Shown: piece by piece, positions 19,204-27,943 of the stretch
How positions within the stretch are numbered: the stretch's first letter is position 1
Layout of the letters: every line of letters starts with the position of its first letter
Notes under the pieces: model-generated
Told to the model about the DNA's origin: nothing
Databases searched by the model: none
The model's input: the letters and a program-made list of their open reading frames with translations, nothing else
Assembly (NCBI RefSeq): GCF_003284585.1
Contig: NZ_QKRX01000008.1
Coordinates: forward strand, 124,001-188,000
Direction: 5' to 3'
DNA: 64,000 nucleotides
From: Nitrincola tibetensis
GTDB lineage: Bacteria > Pseudomonadota > Gammaproteobacteria > Pseudomonadales > Balneatricaceae
Made by a program: the position numbers and the translations under genes

Positions 19204-20622
19204 ATGTTATATCAGCGTAAGCATGGAGAGGAACATCCTTACTGGCCTGCCGGACCCTTCAAGATTCGGTTACCTTTTATTCATTATCGTTGGGAAGTGG
19301 CTGAAACCATCCAGGCCTTAGTGATGTTCGTTGTGGCGATGGGGATGATTCCATTACTTGAGCGTTATTTAGGCTTGCCTTATGACGTTGCGTTGGCCTA
19401 CGTTGTTGTGTGTGGCATAGGGTTTATGCTGCCTAACCTGTTGGGTGTTCCGTTCGTACCCGGTTGGATTACACCCGCAATTCCAGTTGTTCTACTCTTC
19501 GTCGGTGGTTTTGAGCCGGGTCCTGATGCAATAAGGGCCTTAGTTGCCTTACAGCTCGTTGTGACATTTATTTTCTTGTTTATGGGAATTACGCGGCTGG
19601 GATCTAAGTTGGTAAATAATATTCCCAATTCAATTAAAGCCGGTATTCTTCTAGGAGCGGGGATTGCAGCGATTAGTGGTGAGATCAGTGAAGGTGGGCG
19701 CTTATTTAACACACCTATCTCACTGGGTATTGGTGGTTTGATTACGGCGTATGTTCTCTTCTCGCTGTCGTTTCGCGATTGGGTTGAAAAACACCGTTGG
19801 GCTAAGATTATAGCTGGGTATGGAATGGTACCTGGTATGTTGATCACCATGGTGATTGGTTGGTCAGTTGCTGAATATCCACTGCCAGCGGTTCAGTGGG
19901 GTATTGAATTGCCTGCTTTCAATAAAATCTGGGATTATTTACCCTTTACGGTCGGATTCCCGACTTTCCAATTGCTCTTGGCTGCAATTCCAACGGCCGT
20001 GATTGCGTATATTATTGCATTTGGAGACATTATTGTTGGCCAAAGTTTGATTAAGCGTGTCGACCATTTACGTCCCGATGAAAAAATCGAAATCAATGTT
20101 GACCGTGTGCATTTGGTGACGGGTATCCGTAACCTGTTGCATTCATTTTTTGCACCTTATCCTGGTTTAGCTGGCCCACTTTTCACCGGTGTTATGGCAA
20201 CCATTGCAGAGCGCTATCGTTATGGTCGCGGTGCAATGGACACAATTTATTCAGGCGCTGGGGTATTCTGGATTGTCGGTTTCTTTGCACTCTTTTTGTT
20301 GCCTCTCGTGACTGTTTTCAAACCAGTATTGCCGATCGCATTATCGATCACACTTCTGATTACTGGGTATCTCTGTATTGCCGTTGCTGTTGAGCAAATC
20401 GATAATGCAACCTCAATGGGTGTTGCAGGCATCATGGGCGTTGTGCTGGCGACTCATGGTGCGGCATGGGGACTCGGTGCCGGTCTGGTTTTATGGTTCA
20501 TGATTGAGTTGCGCAGTAAAAAAGCGCTTAAAGAGCATGAAGGGGAGCAGCCCGAGGAGCCGATTCATATAGAAGAGAATCCTGATCCAGCAGTGGTTGC
20601 CGAAGCTAAGAAAATGGGTTAA
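19204..20622 (+). CDS. NCS2-like (solute carrier 23) permease, substrate unknown
   Basis: 472-residue integral membrane protein with 12 or more hydrophobic segments and a polar acidic C-terminal tail. Overall layout and the repeated glycine-rich helices resemble the NCS2 xanthine/uracil permease superfamily, but the canonical NCS2 signature around helix 10 (ENIG type) is not evident, so the substrate is open. The N terminus begins with a soluble HPYWPAGPFKIR stretch. AGAGAG precedes the ATG. It is monocistronic, with a 261-bp upstream gap before the pseudopilin and a strong terminator directly after it. Confidence 0.6.
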   Translation: MLYQRKHGEEHPYWPAGPFKIRLPFIHYRWEVAETIQALVMFVVAMGMIPLLERYLGLPYDVALAYVVVCGIGFMLPNLLGVPFVPGWITPAIPVVLLFVGGFEPGPDAIRALVALQLVVTFIFLFMGITRLGSKLVNNIPNSIKAGILLGAGIAAISGEISEGGRLFNTPISLGIGGLITAYVLFSLSFRDWVEKHRWAKIIAGYGMVPGMLITMVIGWSVAEYPLPAVQWGIELPAFNKIWDYLPFTVGFPTFQLLLAAIPTAVIAYIIAFGDIIVGQSLIKRVDHLRPDEKIEINVDRVHLVTGIRNLLHSFFAPYPGLAGPLFTGVMATIAERYRYGRGAMDTIYSGAGVFWIVGFFALFLLPLVTVFKPVLPIALSITLLITGYLCIAVAVEQIDNATSMGVAGIMGVVLATHGAAWGLGAGLVLWFMIELRSKKALKEHEGEQPEEPIHIEENPDPAVVAEAKKMG

Positions 20623-20638
20623 TTCGATAAAGTCTTTC

Positions 20639-20667
20639 AAAAGCAGCGGACTACCCGCTGCTTTTTT
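20639..20667 (+). terminator. Intrinsic terminator after the permease
   Basis: AAGCAGCGG (20641-20649) and CCGCTGCTT (20655-20663) form a GC-rich stem with a 5-nt loop, followed by a run of T to 20667. It is a classical rho-independent terminator ending the permease transcript 17 bp after the stop. Confidence 0.92.
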
Positions 20668-20692
20668 GTTTTAAAAAGGCTATATTCGATCC

Positions 20693-21316
20693 ATGAAATT
20701 GAACTCTTGTCTGCCTACATGTGTTGTTGTCGGTCTTTTCACTGTATTAAGTGGGTGTGCAACTTCACCACCACCGTCGCGTGCTCAGAATAATATCTGT
20801 GACATTATTCAACATGAGCCTGCTTGGTATTTTGCTGCAAAAGCATCAGAAGATAAGTGGGGAACCTCGGTTGCGATACAAAAAGCCTTTGTGCAACGCG
20901 AGTCCTCTTTTGTTCACAACGCGAGACCTCCGCGTCCTTACTTGCTGGGCTTCATTCCTATGCCACGCAAGTCCTCTGCTTATGGTTACGCACAAGCTCA
21001 AGATGCGGCTTGGAGTGATTATAAGCAAGCGACTGGTAAACGTATGGCCCAGCGCACATCTATGGCAGATGCACTGGATTTTATTGGTTGGTACAACCAC
21101 ATGTCCCGTCAACGCAATGGTGTTCCGTTAAATGACTCTTATAATTTGTATTTAAATTATCACGAGGGACATACGGGATTTCGTAATCGTACTTACGAGC
21201 AAAAAGCGTGGCTTATGTCTGTTGCCAGGCAGGTTGAGTCGCAATCCAGACGCTACGAGCAGCAATTGCCAAGTTGTAAAATCCCTTCTCGCTTGTGTGT
21301 TTGGCCTTTTTGCTGA
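20693..21316 (+). CDS. Lytic transglycosylase-like lipoprotein
   Basis: 207 residues with a lipoprotein signal peptide; the lipobox is LSGC with C22 as the lipidated cysteine. The mature part resembles SLT-type (lysozyme-fold) lytic transglycosylases: QRESSF contains the probable catalytic E70, and AYGYAQAQDAAW, IGWYNHMS and the YLNYHEGHTGF block follow. It would cleave peptidoglycan at the inner face of the outer membrane, unless an Asp after the cysteine (here Ala) kept it in the inner membrane. It follows the permease terminator by 26 bp, so it has its own promoter. Confidence 0.8.
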   Translation: MKLNSCLPTCVVVGLFTVLSGCATSPPPSRAQNNICDIIQHEPAWYFAAKASEDKWGTSVAIQKAFVQRESSFVHNARPPRPYLLGFIPMPRKSSAYGYAQAQDAAWSDYKQATGKRMAQRTSMADALDFIGWYNHMSRQRNGVPLNDSYNLYLNYHEGHTGFRNRTYEQKAWLMSVARQVESQSRRYEQQLPSCKIPSRLCVWPFC

Positions 21317-21387
21317 GCTAGGTCAGCACTTTGTTCTCAAAACCATCTAAACTATTGGCAAGATGAGTGAAGAGAAGGAGTTTTGAC

Positions 21388-22299
21388 ATGAACAACTTAT
21401 CAAAAATACTGGTCAACATTACTCAAGAGCAAGATCAGTACTTGTTACCAGAAAAAGCGATTCGCTTGGCCCAAGCAGAGTCGGCAAAGATTGAGTTTTT
21501 TAAATGTGGTTATCAGCCGCATTACAGCTCAATGAATTTATTGGGCAATGATATTCTCGAAAAGCTTCAACACAATCGTTTGCGTGACTTAGAGGCCACT
21601 TTAAACGAGCTCTTAGCCACGCTGAAGAAAGACTATGCAAATCTATCTGTCGATGTTGCTTGGGGTAGAGGCATTGCTGAAGGCCTATTGACTAAAATTG
21701 AAAGAAGTAATCCCGACCTTGTTCTTCATGAGGTTGCCGAGCACCCCCATTTATTGCATCGATTATTGGTTCCTCATGATTGGCAAATACTCAGAGAGTG
21801 CATGGCACCTTTGATGCTTTGTAAATCCAAACCTTGGCCTGAGCGTATTCGGATTGTTGCAGCGGTAGATCCTTTTCATGCCCATGATCATGCGGCGCTA
21901 ATGGATCAGAAAATCCTGAATGAAGCGAGCTTACTTGCCCGGGCATTGGGGGCAGAGTTGCACATATTCCACAGCTATGTGGTGTTTCCGCAGTCAGCGA
22001 TTTTTGACGATAGCCTAATGTCAAATTTCAAAACCCTTCAGTATCAAGTGACAAGTGAACATCAGGCAGGGGTTGAGCGCTTGGTGAACAGCTTTGATCC
22101 TTCTATTGATGCATCCTGCATTCATGTGGTTGAAGGTGAGGTTCATGACGTATTGCCAGAGTTTATTAAGAAACAACAAGTCAATATTTTAGTGATGGGC
22201 TCTTTAGCACGAGGAATGCTGGATCGATTGCTGTTAGGAAGCAGTGCAGAACGTCTATTAGATGCGGTGGCATGTGATGTATTGGTACTTAAAGCCTAA
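21388..22299 (+). CDS. Tandem universal stress protein, UspE-like
   Basis: 303 residues forming two Usp domains (about 1-145 and 155-303), the layout of E. coli UspE. The second domain keeps the ATP-binding signature (MGSLARG..LLGSSAERLL); the first is degenerate. Usp proteins act in stress survival, often under low oxygen. The ATG at 21388 has AGAAGGAG at 21373-21380, so the upstream in-frame start at 21367 is rejected. A second, single-domain Usp is at 51762. I see no FNR site upstream. The gene is convergent with xthA across a long hairpin. Confidence 0.87.
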   Translation: MNNLSKILVNITQEQDQYLLPEKAIRLAQAESAKIEFFKCGYQPHYSSMNLLGNDILEKLQHNRLRDLEATLNELLATLKKDYANLSVDVAWGRGIAEGLLTKIERSNPDLVLHEVAEHPHLLHRLLVPHDWQILRECMAPLMLCKSKPWPERIRIVAAVDPFHAHDHAALMDQKILNEASLLARALGAELHIFHSYVVFPQSAIFDDSLMSNFKTLQYQVTSEHQAGVERLVNSFDPSIDASCIHVVEGEVHDVLPEFIKKQQVNILVMGSLARGMLDRLLLGSSAERLLDAVACDVLVLKA

Positions 22300-22303
22300 G
22301 GCG

Positions 22304-22344
22304 TGAGATTCAACTGATCTCTTGTTGAGGTCAGTTGAATCTCA
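22304..22344. terminator. Long perfect hairpin between uspE-like gene and xthA
   Basis: TGAGATTCAACTGA (22304-22317) pairs perfectly with TCAGTTGAATCTCA (22331-22344), and the loop has a further CTC/GAG pairing. It lies 4 bp after the Usp stop and 8 bp before the xthA stop. No U tract follows on either strand. Same architecture as the mqo/copZ hairpin. Confidence 0.6.
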
Positions 22345-22352
22345 TGGGTAAT

Positions 22353-23168
22353 TTAAAAGTCGAATGAAGACCAAACGGGCGCATGGTCAGACGGTTTGTC
22401 CATGCCACGGATGTTGTATTCGATATCACTGCCGGTACAGACGTCAATTAAGGACTGTGTTGCCAGAAGAGTGTCGATTCGTAGACCTCGTTTGGGTTCA
22501 TCTTCAAAGCCTTTGCTCCGATAATCAAACCAGCTGAACTTGTCGTTCTTAGTTGGGTGGATTGCACGGTAACTGTCTTTGAGTCCCCAGCCTTTTAAAC
22601 GCTCAAACCATTCGCGCTCTTCTGGTTGGAAGCTGGTTTTGCCTGTTTTTAGCCAACGAACACGATTGGGCTCACCTATGCCTATATCGATGTCTTCTGG
22701 CGAAATATTAAAGTCACCCATAACGATAATAGCTTGATCAGCGCTGTAGCTGGTTTCTAGCAGGGTTTGTAAATCGGCATAGAATTTACGTTTTGCTGGA
22801 AATTTTATTTCGTGATGAATGCTCTCGCCTTGCGGAAAATAGCCATTGATCACAGTGAAGGTTTGTCCTTTATCGCTGACGAACTCACCAATGATCAAGC
22901 GCTTTTGAGCCGTTTCATCATCGCTAGGGAAACCTTTGTTCACAGAAATAGGCGGAACCTTAGACAATAAGCACACACCATAATGGGTTTTTTGTCCGTG
23001 GAAGTGTGCGTGATAGCCGAGTGCTTCGATTTCTGCAAGTGGAAAGGCTTCATCAGTGACTTTAGTCTCTTGAATGCCGATGACGTCGGGTTGATGCGCA
23101 GCAATCAGTGCTTCTAACTGATGAAAGCGCATACGGATGCTGTTGGTATTAAAAGAAACCAGTTTCAT
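22353..23168 (-). CDS. xthA: Exodeoxyribonuclease III
   Basis: 271-residue Mg-dependent AP endonuclease and 3'-5' exonuclease for base excision repair, of the same size as E. coli ExoIII (268). E34 in IQETK, the GDFNISP block and SDHAPVW near the C terminus are the catalytic residues of the EEP fold. The start at 23168 gives [14 protein letters not shown], aligned with the E. coli start, with AAGG upstream; the in-frame start at 23216 adds an unconserved extension. Divergent from gor. Confidence 0.95.
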   Translation of the reverse strand: MKLVSFNTNSIRMRFHQLEALIAAHQPDVIGIQETKVTDEAFPLAEIEALGYHAHFHGQKTHYGVCLLSKVPPISVNKGFPSDDETAQKRLIIGEFVSDKGQTFTVINGYFPQGESIHHEIKFPAKRKFYADLQTLLETSYSADQAIIVMGDFNISPEDIDIGIGEPNRVRWLKTGKTSFQPEEREWFERLKGWGLKDSYRAIHPTKNDKFSWFDYRSKGFEDEPKRGLRIDTLLATQSLIDVCTGSDIEYNIRGMDKPSDHAPVWSSFDF

Positions 23169-23353
23169 GCTTAAGCCTTGTCGTATTAAATCGTAAAGAT
23201 GCTGTATTCTAAGCACCTAACCACCAGACATCAAATTTCATTAAAGGATGTTCGATTAAGATTTGTGATAGGGCGAGTTAAGATTTTTCATTGGTCCGAT
23301 CGGAATAAAGACGATAGAGTTTTAACCAATATCCAAAACACTAGGGGTAATCC

Positions 23354-24721
23354 GTGAGTCAATTTGATTTTGATTTGTTTGTAATAGGGGCCGGTTCTGG
23401 CGGTGTGAGAGCTGCACGTATGGCCGCAGGCATGGGCGTAAGAGTGGCTATTGCTGAAGATCGTTACATGGGAGGAACCTGCGTTAACGTAGGCTGTGTG
23501 CCTAAAAAACTCTATGTATATGCATCGCATTATGCTGAAAGCTTCCATGAAGCGGCAGGATTTGGCTTTACGGGAGCATCTGCTCAATTCGACTGGCCAA
23601 CACTTCGCGACAACAAAAAACAGGAAATCAGCCGTCTCAACGGTATTTATGCCAATCTTTTAAAAAACTCTGGGTGTACGCTAATAGACGGTCGGGCAAC
23701 GCTTGAAGGCCCGAATGAAGTTCGCGTGGGCGATCAGGTGTTTACGGCTGAACGCATCTTGATCGCAACGGGTGGTTGGCCCTTTGTGCCGGATGTTCCG
23801 GGCAAAGAGCACATAGTGACTTCAAACGAGGTATTTGACCTAGAGACCTTTCCAACACGTGTTTTGGTGGTTGGCGGTGGCTATATTGCGGTCGAGTTCG
23901 CCGGTATTTTTGCTGGCCTTGGTGCTCAAACGGATTTGGTGCATCGCGGGGATTTGTTCTTGCGCGGGTTCGATCAAGAGGTGAGGACGTTTACGGCACA
24001 AGAGGTGGCTAAAAAAGGCGTCAATCTGCGCTTTAATACAGATATTAAGTCAGTTACGCAGAATGCAGATGGACGTTTAGACGTTGTGTTTAAGGATGAT
24101 AGCCAAGAAACGGTTGATACTGTCATGTACGCAACGGGTCGCGTACCCAATACTCAAGGGCTTGGCTTAGAGGCCTTGGGCGTGAATTTGAGCAGCAATG
24201 GAGCGATTCAGGTTGATGATCTTTTTCAAACCAATCTCCCTTCTATTTATGCGGTGGGCGATGTCATCGACAGAGTTCAGTTAACGCCTGTCGCGTTGGC
24301 TGAGGGCATGGCCTTGGTTAAGCGCTTATATGGCGATGCTGACACGAATGTTGATTATAATTTGATTCCAACGGCTGTGTTTTGTCAGCCCAATATTGGC
24401 ACAGTCGGGCTTTCGGAAGAGGACGCGTGTAAGGTCTATCCAAACCTTGATGTCTATCGCTCTGAGTTTCGTGCCATGAAGCACACTCTAAGTGGCAGCC
24501 AAGAACGCACACTGATGAAGCTGCTGGTGGATCGAGACAGTGATCGAGTGGTTGGGGCACATATGGTGGGTGCGGAAGCGGGTGAAATTATTCAGGGAAT
24601 CGCAATCGCGATGAAAGCGGGCGCAACCAAGGCGATGTTTGATGCAACGATCGGCATTCACCCAACGGCGGCTGAAGAGTTTGTGACGATGCGAGAACCT
24701 AGCCGACGTTATAATGTGTAA
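23354..24721 (+). CDS. gor: Glutathione-disulfide reductase
   Basis: 455-residue FAD and NADPH-dependent disulfide reductase that regenerates glutathione. The FAD-binding GAGSGG motif is at 12-17, the redox-active pair is C43/C48 in [13 protein letters not shown], a second nucleotide motif follows ([13 protein letters not shown]), and the C-terminal [11 protein letters not shown] carries the catalytic His-Glu pair. The start is GTG preceded by AGGGG. Length equals E. coli Gor (450). No OxyR-like site could be judged by eye. Convergent with the CDF gene. Confidence 0.94.
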   Translation: MSQFDFDLFVIGAGSGGVRAARMAAGMGVRVAIAEDRYMGGTCVNVGCVPKKLYVYASHYAESFHEAAGFGFTGASAQFDWPTLRDNKKQEISRLNGIYANLLKNSGCTLIDGRATLEGPNEVRVGDQVFTAERILIATGGWPFVPDVPGKEHIVTSNEVFDLETFPTRVLVVGGGYIAVEFAGIFAGLGAQTDLVHRGDLFLRGFDQEVRTFTAQEVAKKGVNLRFNTDIKSVTQNADGRLDVVFKDDSQETVDTVMYATGRVPNTQGLGLEALGVNLSSNGAIQVDDLFQTNLPSIYAVGDVIDRVQLTPVALAEGMALVKRLYGDADTNVDYNLIPTAVFCQPNIGTVGLSEEDACKVYPNLDVYRSEFRAMKHTLSGSQERTLMKLLVDRDSDRVVGAHMVGAEAGEIIQGIAIAMKAGATKAMFDATIGIHPTAAEEFVTMREPSRRYNV

Positions 24722-24749
24722 GATGTTTTAGCCATGCTTTATTATGTGT

Positions 24750-24769
24750 GAGCCCAGACGCTTGGGCTC
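24750..24769. terminator. Hairpin between gor and the CDF gene
   Basis: GAGCCCA (24750-24756) and TGGGCTC (24763-24769) form a GC-rich 7-bp stem with a 6-nt loop between two convergent stops. No U tract on either side. Confidence 0.5.
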
Positions 24770-24782
24770 CGCGTTATCGACA

Positions 24783-25949
24783 CTACCGAGCCGGTAACCA
24801 GATCTGAATTCCCTTGAACCACTCTAAGGTTCGCAGTTCGTCATTTAAGCGTGCCTCAAGCTCTGCAGCCGTCACCCCTTGTTGCTCTAAAAGTGCAAAG
24901 ATCGCCATTGGACACTTGATATCCAACTCAATAAAGCGGGGAGTGTAGTAAATAATCAATTCATAATCTGGGGCTTCACCTAAAATTCTCGCTAGAGCGG
25001 CATCAAGATGCTGATGAATCTCTGTTCGAGCGGGTAATGCGGATCGAGTTGGTAAAGAGATCGCATGGTCATCATAGGTGTCAATGTGGTAGATAATATG
25101 GGCAATGTCATCAAAACGCTCTTGCAGTAAACGCGTTGCATAGTCGCCAATGTAGTGGCCCTCGGCGGCACTTAAATGAGGGGCAACTTGAACGTGCATC
25201 TCTAACAGGCTTTGTCCGCCCATAGAGCGGGTTTTAAAACTATGGACGCCTATGACGCCATCTACGGACATCACGGTCTCTCGAAGCGTTGTAAGGCGCT
25301 CAGGTGGTAAGGCTGTGTCGACCAGCTCCGCCAAACTTTTGCTTAACAACTCCCAACCAATTTTTGCGATCAATAGCGCCACTAAAACAGCGGCCAACGC
25401 ATCTAACCACCAAACCCCTAGAATAGCGCCTGCTATTGCAATCAAGACCACGACTGAGGATAGAGAGTCACTTCGGTGATGCCATGCATTTGCAATTAAA
25501 AGTCGTGATTGGATTTTTTCTCCGACTCTTAAGGTATAAAAGAACAGAACTTCATTCGCTAAAATTGAGATGCCTGCAATAAACAGAGCCACGACACCTG
25601 GCGGAGAGGGGATCTCGCCTGCAAATAAAAGGCGCAAGCTATCCCACGCCATGAATCCAGCAACGGACAATAACACGAAGGCCAGTGCCACGGTTCCGAG
25701 CGTTTCAAAACGACCGTGGCCATATGGGTGATTGGTGTCCGCTTTTTTATGGGACACACCTAACAAAAAAACGACCATTAGGTCGGTAATGACATCCGAT
25801 AAGGAATGAAAGCCATCTGCAACTAAAGCCGCTGATCCAGAAAACAAGCCGCCAATTATTTTCAGTAAACTCATTACTGTATTGACAAGCGCTCCAATCA
25901 GGCTAACTTTTTGTCCGGCGCGCTTGCGCTCATCTAAGGATGGGTTCAC
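24783..25949 (-). CDS. Cation diffusion facilitator (FieF/MamM-like) with C-terminal extension
   Basis: 388-residue divalent-metal/proton antiporter. Six membrane helices are expected; the transport site motifs are HSLSD (H48, D52) in helix 2 and HHRSD in helix 5, the HD-HD set of Zn/Fe/Mn-type CDFs. The cytoplasmic dimer domain follows (VDGVIGVHSFKTRSMGG, HVQVAPHLSAAEGH). Beyond that lie some 90 extra residues ending in IQIWLPAR, absent from the 300-residue E. coli FieF. The extension is acidic and basic mixed, with no cysteine motif apart from one Cys. Metal specificity is open. Confidence 0.88.
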   Translation of the reverse strand: MNPSLDERKRAGQKVSLIGALVNTVMSLLKIIGGLFSGSAALVADGFHSLSDVITDLMVVFLLGVSHKKADTNHPYGHGRFETLGTVALAFVLLSVAGFMAWDSLRLLFAGEIPSPPGVVALFIAGISILANEVLFFYTLRVGEKIQSRLLIANAWHHRSDSLSSVVVLIAIAGAILGVWWLDALAAVLVALLIAKIGWELLSKSLAELVDTALPPERLTTLRETVMSVDGVIGVHSFKTRSMGGQSLLEMHVQVAPHLSAAEGHYIGDYATRLLQERFDDIAHIIYHIDTYDDHAISLPTRSALPARTEIHQHLDAALARILGEAPDYELIIYYTPRFIELDIKCPMAIFALLEQQGVTAAELEARLNDELRTLEWFKGIQIWLPAR

Positions 25950-26420
25950 ACGGAATTCCTACTCAAAAAGATGAGTGTACTGACTTACTCGTAAGGACTC
26001 CAGTGTTGCAATTTAATACGGACTGTCAATAGTGAACATGAATAAAAAGTTACAAAAATTGTGAGTAACCTTGTAATTTATGCTTGACACCTGTGAGTGT
26101 TTTTTTAATGGTCGAAAAATGATCAGAAAAAAGCGGAAAAACTGATAATTAAGCTATTGATTTATTTAAGTTGTTGAAATTTAATGAATTTATCTATTGG
26201 TTAAAAAATGATCAATCTGTCTGAAGCCGTGAATTTATGGGGCAGGATAGGGGTTATGTGCATTTTTTTCACAGGCTTATCCACAGATAATGTGGGTAGC
26301 CTTGCTAATCCTATGCAGGGGGCATTTTCATACACACAGGTGTTAATAGATTTTTTTGCAATGCACAATCAAGATTTGAGATACTTTACCTAATTCAACA
26401 CTAGGTGGCGATTTTCATTC
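25950..26420. other. AT-rich intergenic region with a DnaA-box-like cluster
   Basis: 471 bp without a convincing gene. The part from 26040 to 26210 is strongly AT-rich and holds two GATC sites (TGATCAG near 26118 and TGATCAAT near 26207). To its right is a perfect DnaA box at 26277-26285 and a one-mismatch box TCATACACA at 26328-26336. A TTGACA hexamer is at 26084-26089, but its -10 element is poor. A 61-codon open frame at 26208-26393 spans the boxes and has no coding hallmarks. Both flanking genes are read away from, or start beside, this region. Confidence 0.5.
26277..26285 (+). promoter_or_regulatory. Perfect DnaA-box match
   Basis: TTATCCACA is identical to the strongest consensus DnaA box. 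A 9-mer like this is expected roughly 0.5 times by chance in a window of this size when both strands are counted, so a single hit proves nothing; the nearby near-match and the AT-rich flank make it worth noting. Confidence 0.35.
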
Positions 26421-27305
26421 ATGCAGGCTTCTATGATAACGCAACTGTTTTTACCGATTGCTTTGTTTATTATCATGCTCAGTGTCGGTTTAGCGCTGAC
26501 GCTCTCAGACTTTAAGCGTGTCTTGAAGTATCCTAGGGCCATCTTTTTTGGCATTACAGCTCAGTTTTTTCTTTTACCACTTCTGGGTATTTGGGTTGTC
26601 TGGATCTTTGATCTTCCACTCATGCTTGCGTTAGGTTTGATCATCTTGACCTTGGCGCCAGGTGGAGCAACATCCAATGCCATTACCTTGCTGGCAAGAG
26701 GCGATGCAGCCTTGTCGGTCTCTTTAACTGCGCTATTGAGTGTGGTCACCCCCTTTACATTACCTTTGATGACGGCCTTGTTGTTGAAGGTTACTTTGGA
26801 CGATGATGTGTCGATTGCTTTTCCCGTTGGCCAAGCCTTAATGCAGATGTTATTGATTACTCTGGTACCTGTCTTGTTAGGAATGGTGCTTAGGCATCAT
26901 TATCTGGCGATCACACAACGCATAGAAAAAAGCATAAGACGCCTAGCATTTTTGTTGATGGTAGCAACGGTTATTATGTTGGTCGTCAGCCGGTGGCCCA
27001 TGTTAATGCAGGTCTTGCCGGTTTTGTATCTGCCTGTCTTTACGTTGGTGCTCTTGGCGATGCTGATGGGGTATGCAGTGGCTGTGATGGGAAGGTTAGA
27101 TGACCCGCAGCGTGTCTCTTTAACGATTGAGGTGGGTTTGCAGAATGCGGGAACAGCACTGTTAGTGACGGGTGCCTTGTTGCAAAATGCCGAAATGTCG
27201 GCCAGTGCGTTGACCTATGGCGTGTTAATGCAACTGCCTGCATTTGCGTTAATCGCTTGGCGAAACCGAGATGTGTTTATTCGCCAAGCGAGGGTGATGA
27301 CCTAG
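26421..27305 (+). CDS. Bile acid:sodium symporter (BASS) family transporter
   Basis: 294-residue membrane protein with about nine to ten hydrophobic segments, matching the BASS/SBF family. The family motif LAPGGATSNAITLLARGDAALSVSLTA and the second half GLQNAGTALLVTG, the two crossing-helix regions that bind sodium, are present. Bacterial members move pantoate, pyruvate or other organic acids; the substrate here is unassigned. An in-frame ATG at 26433 with AGG close upstream is an alternative start. The stop overlaps the convergent queE stop by 4 bp (shared CTAG). Confidence 0.85.
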   Translation: MQASMITQLFLPIALFIIMLSVGLALTLSDFKRVLKYPRAIFFGITAQFFLLPLLGIWVVWIFDLPLMLALGLIILTLAPGGATSNAITLLARGDAALSVSLTALLSVVTPFTLPLMTALLLKVTLDDDVSIAFPVGQALMQMLLITLVPVLLGMVLRHHYLAITQRIEKSIRRLAFLLMVATVIMLVVSRWPMLMQVLPVLYLPVFTLVLLAMLMGYAVAVMGRLDDPQRVSLTIEVGLQNAGTALLVTGALLQNAEMSASALTYGVLMQLPAFALIAWRNRDVFIRQARVMT

Positions 27306-27931
27306 TCGATGCCTAGGATCTTGTGAGTTTGTAAGCTTAATCGCCACTTAGGGTGACGCAGACAATAACTGAGAGTCGCTTTTAGATTCTCTTGAGCATC
27401 CTCTGAATCCATGGGCTGTAAGTAAAAATTGTCAAATTGATAAGAGACAAACCGCTCTGGCATGGCTTGCGATTGAGGGTACACCAGTTTGAGCTCGTTC
27501 CCTTTGCGAATGATGATATCTGTGTCTGCTTTTGGGCTAACACAAATCCAGTCAATCCCATTCGGGAGCGGTTTAGTGCCATTGGTTTCGATGGCAATAA
27601 TAAAGCCCGCCTTGTGCAAAGCGTCGACCAGTGGTTGATCGAGCTGCAAGGCAGGCTCTCCGCCCGTACACACAACGTAAGGAGGTTCTGAACTTAAGGG
27701 CCAAAAGTGTTGCAGGTGTGTTACTAACGCTTCTGGGCAGTTAAATTTGCCGCCATTTTGGCCGTCACTACCAATAAAATCTGTATCGCAAAATTGACAG
27801 ATGGCGTTTGACCGATCAACTTCACGCCCTGACCACAAATTGCAGCCAGTAAACCGACAAAAAATAGCGGGGCGCCCTGCGTGCGCTCCTTCACCTTGCA
27901 GGGTGTAAAACACTTCTTTTACGCTGTACAT
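27302..27931 (-). CDS. queE: 7-carboxy-7-deazaguanine synthase
   Basis: 209-residue radical SAM enzyme that contracts carboxytetrahydropterin to the 7-deazaguanine ring in queuosine biosynthesis. The cluster cysteines are C30, C45 and C48, a CX14CX2C spacing known for the longer QueE subgroup rather than the standard CX3CX2C. The substrate-binding TLQGEGAHAGRPAIFCRFTGC opening and CTGGEPALQ are hallmarks. No queC or queD is adjacent. Last gene of the fnr-apt-rdgC-queE series, 12 bp after rdgC. Confidence 0.93.
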   Translation of the reverse strand: MYSVKEVFYTLQGEGAHAGRPAIFCRFTGCNLWSGREVDRSNAICQFCDTDFIGSDGQNGGKFNCPEALVTHLQHFWPLSSEPPYVVCTGGEPALQLDQPLVDALHKAGFIIAIETNGTKPLPNGIDWICVSPKADTDIIIRKGNELKLVYPQSQAMPERFVSYQFDNFYLQPMDSEDAQENLKATLSYCLRHPKWRLSLQTHKILGID

Positions 27932-27943
27932 ACAAAGTCAGGC

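Noticed and set aside
19398-19850. 150-codon open frame antisense to the permease
   Set aside because: Its codons mirror the membrane-protein frame and it has no start signal or homology features.
26208-26393. 61-codon open frame in the AT-rich spacer
   Set aside because: No ribosome site, no recognisable domain, and it runs through DnaA-box-like sites; more likely chance.
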